Notes: a model not told the origin generated them from the sequence alone. A stretch of DNA of 64,000 nucleotides from Nostoc sp. RI_552 (GCA_016124525.1 WGNO01000033.1:1-64000); one strand, 5' to 3'. Numbered from the stretch's first letter, positions 9,970 to 19,398 are shown. Translations and numbers: made by a program.

Positions 9970-10989
9970 ATGACCTTATCAGCACAAAGCCGACTGCAAT
10001 TCACTCCAGACTTAAATATTTGCCGGATACTCAATGGTATGTGGCAAGTTTCTGGTGGACACGGGCGCATCAATACTCAAGGTGCTATTGAGAATATGTT
10101 TCAATATGTAGATGCAGGTTTTACCACTTGGGATTTAGCAGACCATTATGGACCGGCAGAAGATTTTATTGGTGAGTTTCGTCGTCAAGTCACTGAGACC
10201 CGTGGTGAAGAAGCTTTAAATAATATCCAAGCTTTTACCAAATGGGTTCCTCGTCCGGGAAAAATGACTAAACAACTGGTGGAGGAAAATATTAATATTT
10301 CTTTAAAAAGGATGAATGTACCATCCTTGGATTTAATGCAGTTTCATTGGTGGGAATATCGGGATAAAAATTATCTAGATGCCCTAAAGTATATGGCAGA
10401 ACTGCAAACAGAAGGCAAGATAAAGCATTTAGCTTTGACTAATTTTGATACAGAACACTTGAAAATTATTATTGATGCGGGAATTAAAATAGTTTCTAAT
10501 CAAGTACAATTTTCTTTAGTGGATCTCCGTCCCTTAGTAAATATGGTGCCTTTTTGTCAACACCATGATATAAAGCTGTTTACTTACGGTTCGGTGTGCG
10601 GTGGTTTGTTATCAGAGAAATATTTAGGTAAACCGGAACCGCGAGCTAATGAATTAGCTACGGTAAGTTTAAAAAAATATAAAAACATGGTGGATGCTTG
10701 GGGTAGTTGGCGATTGTTTCAGGAGTTGCTTTCTACACTTAAGCAAATTGCTGACCGCTACGGGGTAAGTATTTCTAATGTCGCAGTGCGTTACATCTTA
10801 GACCAACCAACTGTGGGGGGTGTAATAGTAGGGGCAAGACTGAGTATATCTCAACATATAGAGGACAATGGCAAAATATTTAGTTTTACATTAGATAAAG
10901 AAGATAGGGATAGCATTAATTCTATATGCGGTCAGTCACGGGATTTATATCAAATAATTGGTGACTGTGGGGACGAATATCGGCGTTAA
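9970..10989 (+). CDS. Aldo/keto reductase
   Basis: 339 residues with an AKR-type (alpha/beta)8 barrel and NADPH-linked carbonyl reduction inferred. The catalytic tetrad can be placed: Asp and Tyr in TTWDLADHYGPAEDF, Lys in AFTKWVPRPG, and His in LMQFHWWEY. GVIVGARLSISQHIEDN near the C-terminus is the cofactor-binding end. The substrate is unknown. A VOC-family gene follows after 28 bp, so the two are probably co-transcribed; together with gloA nearby this suggests aldehyde handling, but that is an inference. Confidence 0.88.
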   Translation: MTLSAQSRLQFTPDLNICRILNGMWQVSGGHGRINTQGAIENMFQYVDAGFTTWDLADHYGPAEDFIGEFRRQVTETRGEEALNNIQAFTKWVPRPGKMTKQLVEENINISLKRMNVPSLDLMQFHWWEYRDKNYLDALKYMAELQTEGKIKHLALTNFDTEHLKIIIDAGIKIVSNQVQFSLVDLRPLVNMVPFCQHHDIKLFTYGSVCGGLLSEKYLGKPEPRANELATVSLKKYKNMVDAWGSWRLFQELLSTLKQIADRYGVSISNVAVRYILDQPTVGGVIVGARLSISQHIEDNGKIFSFTLDKEDRDSINSICGQSRDLYQIIGDCGDEYRR

Positions 10990-11016
10990 CTCAAATCAAC
11001 AGGAGCAGTTTATCCT

Positions 11017-11475
11017 ATGCAACCTACCACTACTGCCAAAACCAGTCTTGTAGCCGGAAATTTGCGTGGTGTTCATCATATTGCTCTCAATGTTCAGGAT
11101 ATGCAGGCTTCACGTCACTTTTACGGTAATGTTTTAGGTTTGCATGAACTTACAGGTTCTGAAGTACCAGCCACTTTAGTAGAACTTGTCAATACAGGGA
11201 AAGTTGCTAACTTCGTAACTCCCGATGGTACGGTTCTAGACTTGTTTTGGGAACCAGAATTATCACCACCAGACCAAAATCCTGAAAAAACTTTTACCAG
11301 AGCATACCATTTAGCCTTTGATATAGACCCACGCTTATTTGACACAGCTGTAGCTGTACTCAAAGAAAATAACATAGCCATTGCCCATGGCCCGGTCAGT
11401 CGCCCTACTGGTAAAGGCGTATACTTTTATGACCCGGATGGCTTTATGTTGGAGATTCGTTGTAATCCTCAGTAA
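11017..11475 (+). CDS. VOC (glyoxalase/dioxygenase) family protein
   Basis: 152 residues. The fold is evident from two beta-alpha-beta-beta-beta halves: GVHHIALNVQDMQASRHFYGNVLGL and AYHLAFDIDPRLFDTAVAVL...GVYFYDPDGFMLEIRCN. Metal ligands His (VHHIAL), His (YHLAF) and Glu (MLEIR) are kept, so it is a metalloenzyme of the vicinal-oxygen-chelate superfamily; the substrate cannot be told. It is probably the second gene of an operon with the aldo/keto reductase. Its 3' end lies 17 bp from an IS605-type right-end remnant. Confidence 0.85.
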   Translation: MQPTTTAKTSLVAGNLRGVHHIALNVQDMQASRHFYGNVLGLHELTGSEVPATLVELVNTGKVANFVTPDGTVLDLFWEPELSPPDQNPEKTFTRAYHLAFDIDPRLFDTAVAVLKENNIAIAHGPVSRPTGKGVYFYDPDGFMLEIRCNPQ

Positions 11476-11492
11476 TTTGTAATCAGCAATTA

Positions 11493-11572
11493 TTAAGCTT
11501 CCCCGGTTTTGTAAACCGGGTATTTCTCAGGATTTCATAAACGAATTATCTCAGGCTGAGTTAAACAGGCCC
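11493..11572 (-). mobile_element. Degraded tnpB 3' end / IS605-type right end (copy A)
   Basis: About 80 nt match the 3' end of the tnpB remnant at 63654 and a copy at 23881: the order is TTTAACTCAGCCT, TTCGTTTATG, AGAAATACCC, and a terminal CCCGGTTT...AAACCGGG hairpin. The coding frame is broken here. Such 3' modules carry the scaffold of the TnpB guide RNA. This is the most diverged of the three copies, but it keeps the best terminal hairpin. Confidence 0.65.
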
Positions 11573-11618
11573 TAGGGAATATATTTCCACAAAAAAACTG
11601 CCCTAACTCCGGGATTCA

Positions 11619-12401
11619 CTAATGATGAGATGAACGAAATATATGATTGTGTTCTGGATGATATAAACGCGATCGCCCTTGTGCTGGTAAAAGTGCTGGA
11701 CTAATGACGTATAGTGTGGTGCGAACTAAGTTTTGTTGATGAGTAGATTGTGCCATTTGGTTCAGGGGAACAACGATGATTTTTTCATCAGGCCATCCGA
11801 TGCGATGGCAAATGGCTACGGGGGTTTCTGGTGGGTAGTGTTCTAAAAGTTGTTCTTGGGCGTTGTCAATGTGACGCGCACTGAGATAAAGACAAAGACT
11901 AGCCTGATGTGCGGCGAGGGTAGCTAATTCTTCTTTAGCTGGGACTTTTGTCCGCCCGCTGATGCGGGTGAGAATAATGGTTTGCACTAAGCCGGGGACA
12001 GTCAATTCTATTTTCAGTTTCGCAGCTGCGGCTTGAAAGGCGCTAATACCAGGGATAAGCTCAAAGGGAATATTTGCATCTGCTAAAAGTTGCATTTGCT
12101 CATGGACAGCACTGTAAAGACTGGGATCCCCAGAATGAAGACGAACCACAGATTTGTGCGATCGCACTCTTGCAACCATCAGTGTTAGAATTTCTTCTAA
12201 AGTTTTATTGGCAGTGGGAATAATTTCTGCATCTTGGCGACATAAATCCACAATTTCTGGTGGGATTAAGGAGTCAGCAAATAAAATTACATCTGCAACA
12301 GTTAGTAATTTTTGGGCTTTAACTGTTAGTAAATCAGGATCTCCGGGGCCTGCTCCTACAATATAAACTGTTGCAGGCAGAATATTTTGACCATGTTTCA
12401 T
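11619..12401 (-). CDS. cobM: Precorrin-4 C11-methyltransferase
   Basis: SAM-dependent methylation at C-11 in corrin ring synthesis. The tetrapyrrole methylase fold is clear: VYIVGAGPGDPDLLTVKA at the N-terminus, VVRLHSGDPSLYSAV, ELIPGISAFQAAAAKL, and the CobM-specific TVPGLVQTIILTRISGRTK. 260 residues is normal. It appears monocistronic, with cobD the only other corrinoid gene in the window. A possible small RNA is encoded just upstream on the opposite strand. Confidence 0.93.
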   Translation of the reverse strand: MKHGQNILPATVYIVGAGPGDPDLLTVKAQKLLTVADVILFADSLIPPEIVDLCRQDAEIIPTANKTLEEILTLMVARVRSHKSVVRLHSGDPSLYSAVHEQMQLLADANIPFELIPGISAFQAAAAKLKIELTVPGLVQTIILTRISGRTKVPAKEELATLAAHQASLCLYLSARHIDNAQEQLLEHYPPETPVAICHRIGWPDEKIIVVPLNQMAQSTHQQNLVRTTLYVISPALLPAQGRSRLYHPEHNHIFRSSHH

Positions 12402-12439
12402 ACAGAATTTGGGTTGTAATTTAAGTAGTTTTCTAGAAA

Positions 12440-12568
12440 TATAAATTCTGGAAAAGTCTCTAGGGGGATTTTTCCAGTTACTTTCCGGATCAAGCCTTTA
12501 TTGCTAGTAGAAATGAATGGTAGATGCACCCTGGTTAAGCCCTAGAGTATTCTCTAGGGCATTTTTTT
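12440..12568 (+). ncRNA. Candidate small RNA gene between cobM and lgt
   Basis: On the plus strand, opposite to both neighbours, a TATAAA box (12440-12445) is followed at the expected distance by a hairpin with perfect 8-nt arms, CTGGAAAA (12448-12455) and TTTTCCAG (12470-12477). About 60 nt of unstructured DNA follow, then a strong intrinsic terminator (12539-12568). No reading frame of note lies inside. Promoter, structured 5' end and terminator in series suggest an RNA of roughly 115-120 nt. It does not resemble Yfr1, Yfr2, 6S or tmRNA as I know them. Confidence 0.45.
12539..12568 (+). terminator. Intrinsic terminator
   Basis: Perfect 9-bp stem GCCCTAGAG / CTCTAGGGC with a TATT loop, then A and seven T. 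The T tract follows only on the plus strand, where no protein gene precedes it. Confidence 0.8.
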
Positions 12569-12590
12569 CGGGTTGGGTATTCAAAACCAG

Positions 12591-13472
12591 TTAATTTCCT
12601 CTCATTTCTGCATCGGCTGTTGATGGAGGAACTACATCGGGTAAAGGGCGTTTAAGTATGTATAGCCATGTCAAAAGCGCTAATCCCACAAAAATACTGA
12701 TTAAGCTAACAACTTGTGCAGCGCGCAATGGCCCAAGCATTAAGCTATCAATGCGAAAGCTTTCAATCTGCAAGCGACCTAAGCTATAAGCTACTAGATA
12801 TACTAAAAATATGGTGCCTAGGGGCAACCGGGGCTTACCAGATAAATCCCGCCAAAATAAAATCATTAGCAAGGTAAATACAAGTAAATTCCACACTGAT
12901 TCGTACAGGAATGTGGGATGGAAGTATTCAAAATTAGCCAAGGCTGGAGGACGGTTTTCTGGTGGAATATATAGCCGCCAAGGTAAATTAGTGGGACGAC
13001 CAAAAGCTTCGGAGTTAAAGAAATTTCCCCAACGTCCAATTGCTTGCCCTAAAATCAGCGCAGGTGCAACTAAATCAGCTAGTTGCCAAAAAGATATTTG
13101 CTTGACTTTGGCAAAAATTAAAGCTGCTAGAATACCACCAATAATCGCTCCATGAATAGCAATTCCGCCTTGCCAAATAGCAATGATTCGCTCTGGATGC
13201 CGGGAGTATTCTGACCATTGAAACAAAACATAATAGAGCCGTGCGGCGGGAATAGCGCCAATAACTAGCCAAATTGATAAATCACTGATTAACTCTGGGT
13301 TAACACAACGGCATTTAGCTAGATACTGGGAAAGGGTAACACCGATTAATACTGCTGTGGCAATTAACAAGCCATACCAACGGAGACTAATTGGACCTAT
13401 ATCCACGATCACTGGGCCTGGAGAAGTGAATTCAAACCCCAAGGGCAGAACAGTTAAAATATCCAATACCAT
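12591..13472 (-). CDS. lgt: Prolipoprotein diacylglyceryl transferase
   Basis: Inner-membrane enzyme that attaches diacylglycerol to the lipobox cysteine of pre-lipoproteins. About seven hydrophobic segments; the signature [13 protein letters not shown] (about 147-159) with its essential Arg and Asn is intact, as are HGAIIGG and FLYESVWNL. 293 residues is typical. Likely clients in this window are the DUF4349 lipoprotein and the sugar-binding protein. The gene is minus-strand and solitary. Confidence 0.95.
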   Translation of the reverse strand: MVLDILTVLPLGFEFTSPGPVIVDIGPISLRWYGLLIATAVLIGVTLSQYLAKCRCVNPELISDLSIWLVIGAIPAARLYYVLFQWSEYSRHPERIIAIWQGGIAIHGAIIGGILAALIFAKVKQISFWQLADLVAPALILGQAIGRWGNFFNSEAFGRPTNLPWRLYIPPENRPPALANFEYFHPTFLYESVWNLLVFTLLMILFWRDLSGKPRLPLGTIFLVYLVAYSLGRLQIESFRIDSLMLGPLRAAQVVSLISIFVGLALLTWLYILKRPLPDVVPPSTADAEMRGN

Positions 13473-13923
13473 AGAAAAATACCTATTTAACTAAATTTAC
13501 GGGGGTTATAGTTAGTGAGCTTGACTTTTACCCAGGCTAAAGCCATGGTAGGCAAGGTTTACGATATGAATTATTCAAAGCCAAAAACAGACTTGACGGG
13601 GAATAAATTCTCCTGGGGCTAACCCCCATCAATGGAATTTAGGGGCTATCTCGCCGCAGTTAATTTGGTGTAGGACTCAATATCACCTCCTTGGGGGTAT
13701 ATTAATACGAGGTAAGATTTATAGTAAAGTTTCTAGAGGAAATATTTGGCAATCCCTTATCTATGTTACTGACTAACCAAAGAGCGGTTGATATTGTTAA
13801 AGCAAATTTAACCGGAACTAGGGGCAAGGAATGGAAGCTGGGGAATTGGGTAGGGGAAATTAATCATACTCACTACTCAATGCCTTATACTGACATAAGT
13901 AGCTTTGATACATCTAAAATTTT
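13473..13923. other. Noncoding region between lgt and coaD
   Basis: No gene is seen in about 450 bp. It holds the divergent promoters of lgt and coaD. Frames such as that from 13763 (MLLTNQRAVDIVKANL...) are short and unsupported. Confidence 0.5.
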
Positions 13924-14475
13924 GTGATTGCTATTTATCCGGGCAGCTTTGATCCCATTACTTTAGGTCATCTTGATATCATTGAGCGTGGTAGTCGGCT
14001 GTTTGAGCAGGTGATTGTAGCTGTGTTACGAAATCCTCAAAAAATACCACTGTTTACTGTACAGGAAAGACTAGACCAAATTCGCCTTACTACTCAACAT
14101 CTTTCTAATGTGGAAGTGGACGGTTTTGATGGTCTGACGGTGAATTATGCTCAAAAACGACACGCCCAGGTTTTATTGCGGGGTTTACGGGCAATTTCGG
14201 ACTTTGAAGTAGAGTTACAAATGGCTCATACTAACAAGACAATTTCTACTCAAATAGAAACAGTTTTTTTAGCCACATCAAATGAGTATAGTTTTTTAAG
14301 TAGTAGTGTGGTAAAAGAGATTGCAAGGTTTGGCGGATCTATTGACCATCTTGTTCCCCAACAAATTGCCCAAGATATATACAAATGCTACAACCACACC
14401 TCTCCAATGGCCAACCCAACGACAACGGAAGTTATACCTCCTTTGACGAACATCCCAACCGAACGGGAAATGTAG
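13924..14475 (+). CDS. coaD: Phosphopantetheine adenylyltransferase
   Basis: Penultimate step of coenzyme A synthesis. Nucleotidyltransferase motifs: [15 protein letters not shown] with the TxGH motif at the N-terminus, [12 protein letters not shown], and [15 protein letters not shown], the counterpart of the ISSTxxR loop. The start is a GTG; no upstream ATG extends the conserved N-terminus. The last 25 codons, a non-conserved Thr/Pro-rich tail, overlap the next gene by 91 bp in another frame. Confidence 0.94.
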   Translation: MIAIYPGSFDPITLGHLDIIERGSRLFEQVIVAVLRNPQKIPLFTVQERLDQIRLTTQHLSNVEVDGFDGLTVNYAQKRHAQVLLRGLRAISDFEVELQMAHTNKTISTQIETVFLATSNEYSFLSSSVVKEIARFGGSIDHLVPQQIAQDIYKCYNHTSPMANPTTTEVIPPLTNIPTEREM

Positions 14476-15053
14476 ATATTTTGGAGGAACTCAATCGTTT
14501 AGAGGATTTAATTCTCTATGGGTTTCGTATACCTTTGACCGGAAGGACTCTGGTCAATGAAGACAAGCTGATAGAACAAATTGACTTTATTCGCATTTCG
14601 TTACCAGAGGTTTTTCATGAAGCCGCTGCCATCCTACAACAAAAGGATGAGATTTTGCTGGAAGCTGAGGAATATGGACAGCGAATTGTTGAAGTAGCCC
14701 AAGGGAAACGAGCCCAAATTTTAGCTGAAAGTGATATTTTCAAAGAGGCGGAAAAAGAAGCTGAAGAGTTACGGATCAAGGTTCAGCAAGAGTGTGACGC
14801 AATAATGCAAGCAACTCTGGCGGAAATTGAACACAAGCGGCTGATTTGTCAACAAGAATTAGATGAATTGCGACAAACCGCCATAGCTCAAGCTCAAGAT
14901 ATTGAAAATGGGGCTGATGAATACGCTGACACTGTTCTTGAAGGTATCGAACAAGATTTAAAGGATATGTTACGTATTATTACGAATGGGCGGCAACAAT
15001 TACGCCAGGAATCGTCACAAAGGGGTGATTCTAAGTTTATTCATAACAAATAG
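14385..15053 (+). CDS. DivIVA-like coiled-coil protein linked to coaD
   Basis: 222 residues, cytoplasmic. After a polar N-terminal tail, [44 protein letters not shown] resembles the N-terminal domain of DivIVA-type scaffolds; residues about 75-215 form a long Glu/Gln/Ala-rich coiled coil like that of ATP synthase b subunits. In my recollection the family follows coaD in many cyanobacteria. Its start lies 91 bp inside coaD, so the two are translationally linked. A role in cell organisation is an inference from the fold only. Confidence 0.75.
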   Translation: MLQPHLSNGQPNDNGSYTSFDEHPNRTGNVDILEELNRLEDLILYGFRIPLTGRTLVNEDKLIEQIDFIRISLPEVFHEAAAILQQKDEILLEAEEYGQRIVEVAQGKRAQILAESDIFKEAEKEAEELRIKVQQECDAIMQATLAEIEHKRLICQQELDELRQTAIAQAQDIENGADEYADTVLEGIEQDLKDMLRIITNGRQQLRQESSQRGDSKFIHNK

Positions 15054-15187
15054 TTGATTATCTGAGTAGGTACAAGAGCGGGCAAAATGCCCACCCCACA
15101 AAAGTTTTATCATGATCCGTACCTCAGATTCCTCCAAGGTGCTGCAAATGTATCAGGAGTGGCTGGTTGCTGTGAACCGTCAAAAAG

Positions 15188-15218
15188 CATCGACGTTCTA
15201 GGTCGGTGAGTATGTCAA
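15188..15218 (-). mobile_element. Solitary IS200/IS605-type hairpin end
   Basis: On the minus strand: TTGAC then ATACTCACCGAC, a CTAGAA loop region and CGTCGATG, an imperfect copy of the perfect hairpin at 26296-26326. TTGAC is a typical target motif of IS605-type elements. It overlaps the stop codon of the pmbA-like gene. A short plus-strand frame (15111-15200, about 29 codons) runs up to it and may be element DNA; I cannot identify it. Confidence 0.55.
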
Positions 15219-16564
15219 AGGGTGTAGGTGAAATCATCTACCAACATTCCTGGAACTAGACTACCTCCTAATTGGCGATGTTCATAAGTGCCAACTTCAG
15301 GGATAAATTCCTGGAAATTAGTGAGTTGTATGAGGTTGTCTCCCCAGAAGCGATAGAGGCTTTCGTCAAAGCGTAAGTTTTCGATGGGGGCAATGATTTC
15401 ACCGTTTTCTACCCAAAAGCAAGCATAACGGGTCATACCTGTAATTCTGCCGGTGGGGTTATCGCTCCAGTTTAAGTAGTGCAGATTGGATATATATAGT
15501 CCTGTGTCTAAACTGGGCAAAATTTGCTCAAAATCTAAGTTCCCTGGACTAATTTCCGGGGCACGTAATGTTTCGGAACTGTTGGCACCGTTGCAGGTTT
15601 TGCCATATTCTTTAGCTGTGCGAGAATTTACTAATGTATTGACTAAAATTCCTTGTGTAATTACAGGTAATTCTGGGGCTACCATTTCTCCCCATTCATT
15701 AAATCGTGGTACAAAGCCTTGTTGAAAGTTTTCCTTTAAACTAAATTTGGGCGAAAGTTGTTTTTCTTGGCGGGATAGCAACGCGAAAGCGCTGTTTCCT
15801 TGTTGTAAATCAGCTTCACTTACGGCTGACCAAGAAAGCATACCCAATAAATCCGCAAGGGCTGGGGGTGCAAAATAAGTTTTATACTTTCCCCTGGTTA
15901 ATTGTTTAACTGGACGAGAAAGTAATTGCAGTTGTTGTTTGGCTTCGTTAATTTTGGCAATGTAAGCTGTCTCATCCCAATGACTACCTGCAAATATGCC
16001 TTTAACCGCTTGTCCACAATGATTAAAGAGTGAGTAATCTAAGGTAAAGGTATCTGTTGCAAACCAGTGTTTTTGACCTTGAGAATCACCATAACCCTTA
16101 ATGACCACTCCACCGGCATACATACCAGTAAAATCTAATTCAGCGACCATTTCTAATATTGTTGGTATCACTGATGTTGTTGCTAATAGTTGACCCGGAT
16201 TGACTTCTCGACTGGTATTGTTTCCTGATGGCAAAACTAAGTAGGGGTCAATTGGTAATAAAGTAAGTTCTTCCCTGAGTTCGAGTAAAGCTGTGTATGC
16301 TATTTGCCAATCTATATCCCAGTTTCCAGTCAAAGGAAACACGCGAAAACCACTGCGTTGATCTGCCATTAAAGTCAATTCTAGGGAACCATCAGCAACT
16401 AAACCTGTTTGTCGGACTTTGGCATGATTGAAACGAGTAAATTGGCTTTGTTCGCTGCTAAGTCTAATGGTAAACTCTTCAGTTGGTGTTTTTTTGGTAG
16501 TTAGAGTTTCTATTAGGTGATTAAAGTTGGTTTCTAAAGTAGACAATTCAGCAAGTTTCATCAT
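15215..16564 (-). CDS. pmbA: TldE/PmbA-family metalloprotease subunit
   Basis: Partner subunit of the TldD/E protease that degrades unfolded peptides and matures some modified peptides. 449 residues; it lacks the HExxxH motif of TldD, as expected for TldE, and shows the family's ITGMTRYACFWVENGEI and LGGSLVPGMLVDDFTY C-terminal blocks and VRQTGLVADGSLELTL near the N-terminus. tldD lies 69 bp upstream on the same strand, so the pair forms an operon. The TGA stop is part of a TTGAC IS end, so an element landed exactly at the 3' end without harming the reading frame. Confidence 0.85.
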   Translation of the reverse strand: MMKLAELSTLETNFNHLIETLTTKKTPTEEFTIRLSSEQSQFTRFNHAKVRQTGLVADGSLELTLMADQRSGFRVFPLTGNWDIDWQIAYTALLELREELTLLPIDPYLVLPSGNNTSREVNPGQLLATTSVIPTILEMVAELDFTGMYAGGVVIKGYGDSQGQKHWFATDTFTLDYSLFNHCGQAVKGIFAGSHWDETAYIAKINEAKQQLQLLSRPVKQLTRGKYKTYFAPPALADLLGMLSWSAVSEADLQQGNSAFALLSRQEKQLSPKFSLKENFQQGFVPRFNEWGEMVAPELPVITQGILVNTLVNSRTAKEYGKTCNGANSSETLRAPEISPGNLDFEQILPSLDTGLYISNLHYLNWSDNPTGRITGMTRYACFWVENGEIIAPIENLRFDESLYRFWGDNLIQLTNFQEFIPEVGTYEHRQLGGSLVPGMLVDDFTYTL

Positions 16565-16633
16565 TAAAAATCGGTAGCAATGACTAATTATTTACCCTGT
16601 GTACCGTTCGTCACCCTAAGGGTAGCCCAAGGG

Positions 16634-18067
16634 CTAATGACTAAAGACCTCAACATTAGCAAATAGACAAACAGGTGAACCGTGTCCTACCCAAATAGCT
16701 TGATTGGGTTCTCCTTTGCCACACATAGCTGTACCATACATTTCCCAGTTATCTGCATTGCCTACTTGGGTGAGGCTGTGCCAAAATTCTGGGGTGGTGG
16801 CGCGATAGTTGGGGTTACGTAGGGTTTGAGTGAGTTTACCATTTTCAATTAATTTGGCGTATTCACAACCAAACTGAAATTTATAACGACGGTCATCTAT
16901 CGACCAAGACCGATTAGATTCCATGTAAACGCCATGTTCTATATTGGCAACCATTTCTTCTAGAGAGGTGTTTCCTGGCTCTAAATTTAAGTTAGCCATG
17001 CGGTCAATAGGCGGACGATTCCAGGAGCAAGCACGGGCACAAGCTACACCGCACACACCTGATCTGGCTTGACTCTCTAAACTGCCTAAACCCCTTTGTA
17101 GTATTCCTTCTTTAATTACATATTCTCGTGTTGCTACTGCCCCTGTGTCATCAAAACTGTAGCTGGCAAATTGACCGGGTACAGTGGGGTCAAAGGTAAT
17201 GTTCATGAGGGAGGAACCGTAGGGTAGTTTACCAAAGTCGCTGATTGTGACAAAGCTACCGCCGGCGTAGTTGCGCTCATCTCCCAAAATCCGGTCAATT
17301 TCTAGAGGATGTCCTACACTTTCGTGAATTTGGAGCATCATTTGATCTGGTGCTAACATTAAATTGGTGGAGGTGTTGGGACATTCTGGAGCTGTTAAAA
17401 GTTCCACCGCTTGTTCGCCAATTTGCTGCACCCGGTGCCATAATTGGTCTTGTTTTAATAGTTCCCATCCACCTTGATAGCAATGTGCTTGCCATCCGTT
17501 GTTGCTGCGTTGTTGGACGATTGCACCATCTTGAGCTATGGCTCCATAATGAGTTCCTAAAGAGATGATTTTTTGATACACTTGTGAGCCGTTGGTGCTG
17601 ACAAACCAACTTTCTCTCTCAGTAGTGGTGGCGCTGGCTGTGGTTTGAACGATTTTGTGATCAACCTTGAGTTTTTCGCAGATGCGTACTAGCAGGTGGT
17701 TGATTTCTCCGGGAGTTAAGGCATCTAATGGTTGCAAGTGGGGAGAGTAGTATTCACCCACGACTTTGGGGCGTTCAGTTTCTTTGAAGGGATATATCCA
17801 CCATTGACCGGCTGTTATTGCTTGTTGATAAGCTGCTTGGGCTGCTGCTTGTAGTGATGGCAATTCCAAAGAATTTGTCGCTGCATAACCGAGACAACCA
17901 TTAACTAAAACTTCCAGCATTGCCCCCATGGTGGAAGTTTTGCCATTGATTTGGGGTAGACCATCTCGAACACGACGGGTAGAGCAATTTTCTTTGACGG
18001 CTCTAATACCAATCCAATCAGCTGGAATATCGAAAGTAGTGACAGCTAGTGAAAGTTCAGACCACAT
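16634..18067 (-). CDS. tldD: TldD-family metalloprotease (catalytic subunit)
   Basis: 477 residues. The zinc-binding HESVGHPLE motif of TldD is present near residue 260, with LEIDRILGDERNYAGGSF after it and the conserved cysteine-rich GVCGVACARACSWNRPP segment later. Zinc protease acting with TldE inside the cell. It is first of the two-gene unit tldD-pmbA. No precursor peptide gene is evident beside it, so general peptide turnover is the simplest role. Confidence 0.9.
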   Translation of the reverse strand: MWSELSLAVTTFDIPADWIGIRAVKENCSTRRVRDGLPQINGKTSTMGAMLEVLVNGCLGYAATNSLELPSLQAAAQAAYQQAITAGQWWIYPFKETERPKVVGEYYSPHLQPLDALTPGEINHLLVRICEKLKVDHKIVQTTASATTTERESWFVSTNGSQVYQKIISLGTHYGAIAQDGAIVQQRSNNGWQAHCYQGGWELLKQDQLWHRVQQIGEQAVELLTAPECPNTSTNLMLAPDQMMLQIHESVGHPLEIDRILGDERNYAGGSFVTISDFGKLPYGSSLMNITFDPTVPGQFASYSFDDTGAVATREYVIKEGILQRGLGSLESQARSGVCGVACARACSWNRPPIDRMANLNLEPGNTSLEEMVANIEHGVYMESNRSWSIDDRRYKFQFGCEYAKLIENGKLTQTLRNPNYRATTPEFWHSLTQVGNADNWEMYGTAMCGKGEPNQAIWVGHGSPVCLFANVEVFSH

Positions 18068-18196
18068 ATTCAGAGTTAAATTATTATTTATAGTACAAAA
18101 TTACGTATTAATCAAGTTGTATTTTCCTGGAATCAGATCCCTAATTTTTGAAAAAATTGGGGGGATCGTTTCACTTTTTTAAAGAAGAAGATTAAT

Positions 18197-19360
18197 TTAT
18201 TTTTCGCTGGTTTTAGAAACAGCTGGGGATATGTCATCTGAATCTGTGATTGCTTGATTAGCATCGGAACTTACAGCCAATTTGTAAATGGGGGATTGTT
18301 GTTCATTTAACAATTTTGGCTGTAAATAAAGATTTTCCACCAGTACACCTATTCCAGCTACCCAAGGGGGAACGATCACAGCGCCAACAATGCCTAAAAC
18401 TTGTGTTCCTCCCAGTACGGCTAAAAGTTGATACAAGGGATGGACTCGCACTGAAGAACCTACTAGCAAGGGATCAAGTAGATAGGTTTCTAGATTTTGA
18501 ATCATGAGAAATAACAGCAGTACCCACACAAAAGTCAAGTCACCTTGAGGAATGGCCACAATTAACGCCGGAATTGCTCCTAATACTGGTCCGACAAAGG
18601 GAATTAAGTTTGTAAACCCTGCAATTACCCCCAAGGCTAAGGCAAATTCTGATAGTCCTAAAATTCTCAAGCCTATGGTGATGACAAAACCTAAAATAGC
18701 GGAAACTAAAACTCGCCCTTGAATATATCCCCCCATACGGCGAGAAATGGGTATAACCTGGTGGGCGAGACGTTGTTCCCAGGGTTGGGGAAACAAGCTC
18801 ACCAAACCTTTAATTAAATTTTTACTTCCAGCTACCATATAGGCTGACATCACCAATGCCAAAATCAAATTGACTACCCCGCCAATGAAGCCACGAGTAA
18901 AGCCGAAGGAACGGACAAGGAGCTGTTGACTGGAACGAAATAACCAATTAGTTACGGATTGCAGGTCAAAAAATTGTTCTACTAATTCTATTTGAGTGAT
19001 TCCCAATCGCAAAGCGAGATTTTCTGCTGCTTGCAGTAAGTTATCTAAATAAATTGGCAGTCTACTCGCTAATCGCTGAATTTGCTCAGAAACAGATGGC
19101 CCAATAATTAAACCTAAGCCAATTAAACCAGAAATGAGGGTGATATAGACCAGTATTACTCCTAGCCAACGGGGAAGACGCAATTTTTCCGCAGCATTAA
19201 CTAAAGGCGCGATGGCTGCTGCTAAGACCACGGAAATCATTAAAGTTACCAATAAGTTACGTAATTGCCAGAGTAAGACCACTACAAAGAAAGTGCCTAC
19301 AATTAGCCAGAGGTCAAATAAGGATATGGACTTACGCTGTTTATTAGTCATTTTGCTCAT
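18197..19360 (-). CDS. AI-2E/PerM-family membrane transporter
   Basis: 387 residues with about eight hydrophobic helices arranged as in the AI-2E exporter (PerM) family: an N-terminal pair, a soluble middle part (QRLASRLPIYLDNLLQAAENL), then the GFTNLIPFVGPVLGAIPALIVAI block typical of the family and a C-terminal helix. The polar C-terminal tail is not conserved. The substrate is unknown; members include Na+/H+ antiporters as well as AI-2E exporters. It stands alone between tldD and cysS. Confidence 0.85.
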   Translation of the reverse strand: MSKMTNKQRKSISLFDLWLIVGTFFVVVLLWQLRNLLVTLMISVVLAAAIAPLVNAAEKLRLPRWLGVILVYITLISGLIGLGLIIGPSVSEQIQRLASRLPIYLDNLLQAAENLALRLGITQIELVEQFFDLQSVTNWLFRSSQQLLVRSFGFTRGFIGGVVNLILALVMSAYMVAGSKNLIKGLVSLFPQPWEQRLAHQVIPISRRMGGYIQGRVLVSAILGFVITIGLRILGLSEFALALGVIAGFTNLIPFVGPVLGAIPALIVAIPQGDLTFVWVLLLFLMIQNLETYLLDPLLVGSSVRVHPLYQLLAVLGGTQVLGIVGAVIVPPWVAGIGVLVENLYLQPKLLNEQQSPIYKLAVSSDANQAITDSDDISPAVSKTSEK

Positions 19361-19398
19361 TGCTCATTAGTGAATAATCAACAGTCATCAGTCATAAT

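Noticed and set aside
15111-15200. 29-codon plus-strand frame (MIRTSDSSKVLQMYQEWL...) before the IS hairpin end
   Set aside because: Too short and unmatched to any family; probably element DNA, so not listed as a gene.
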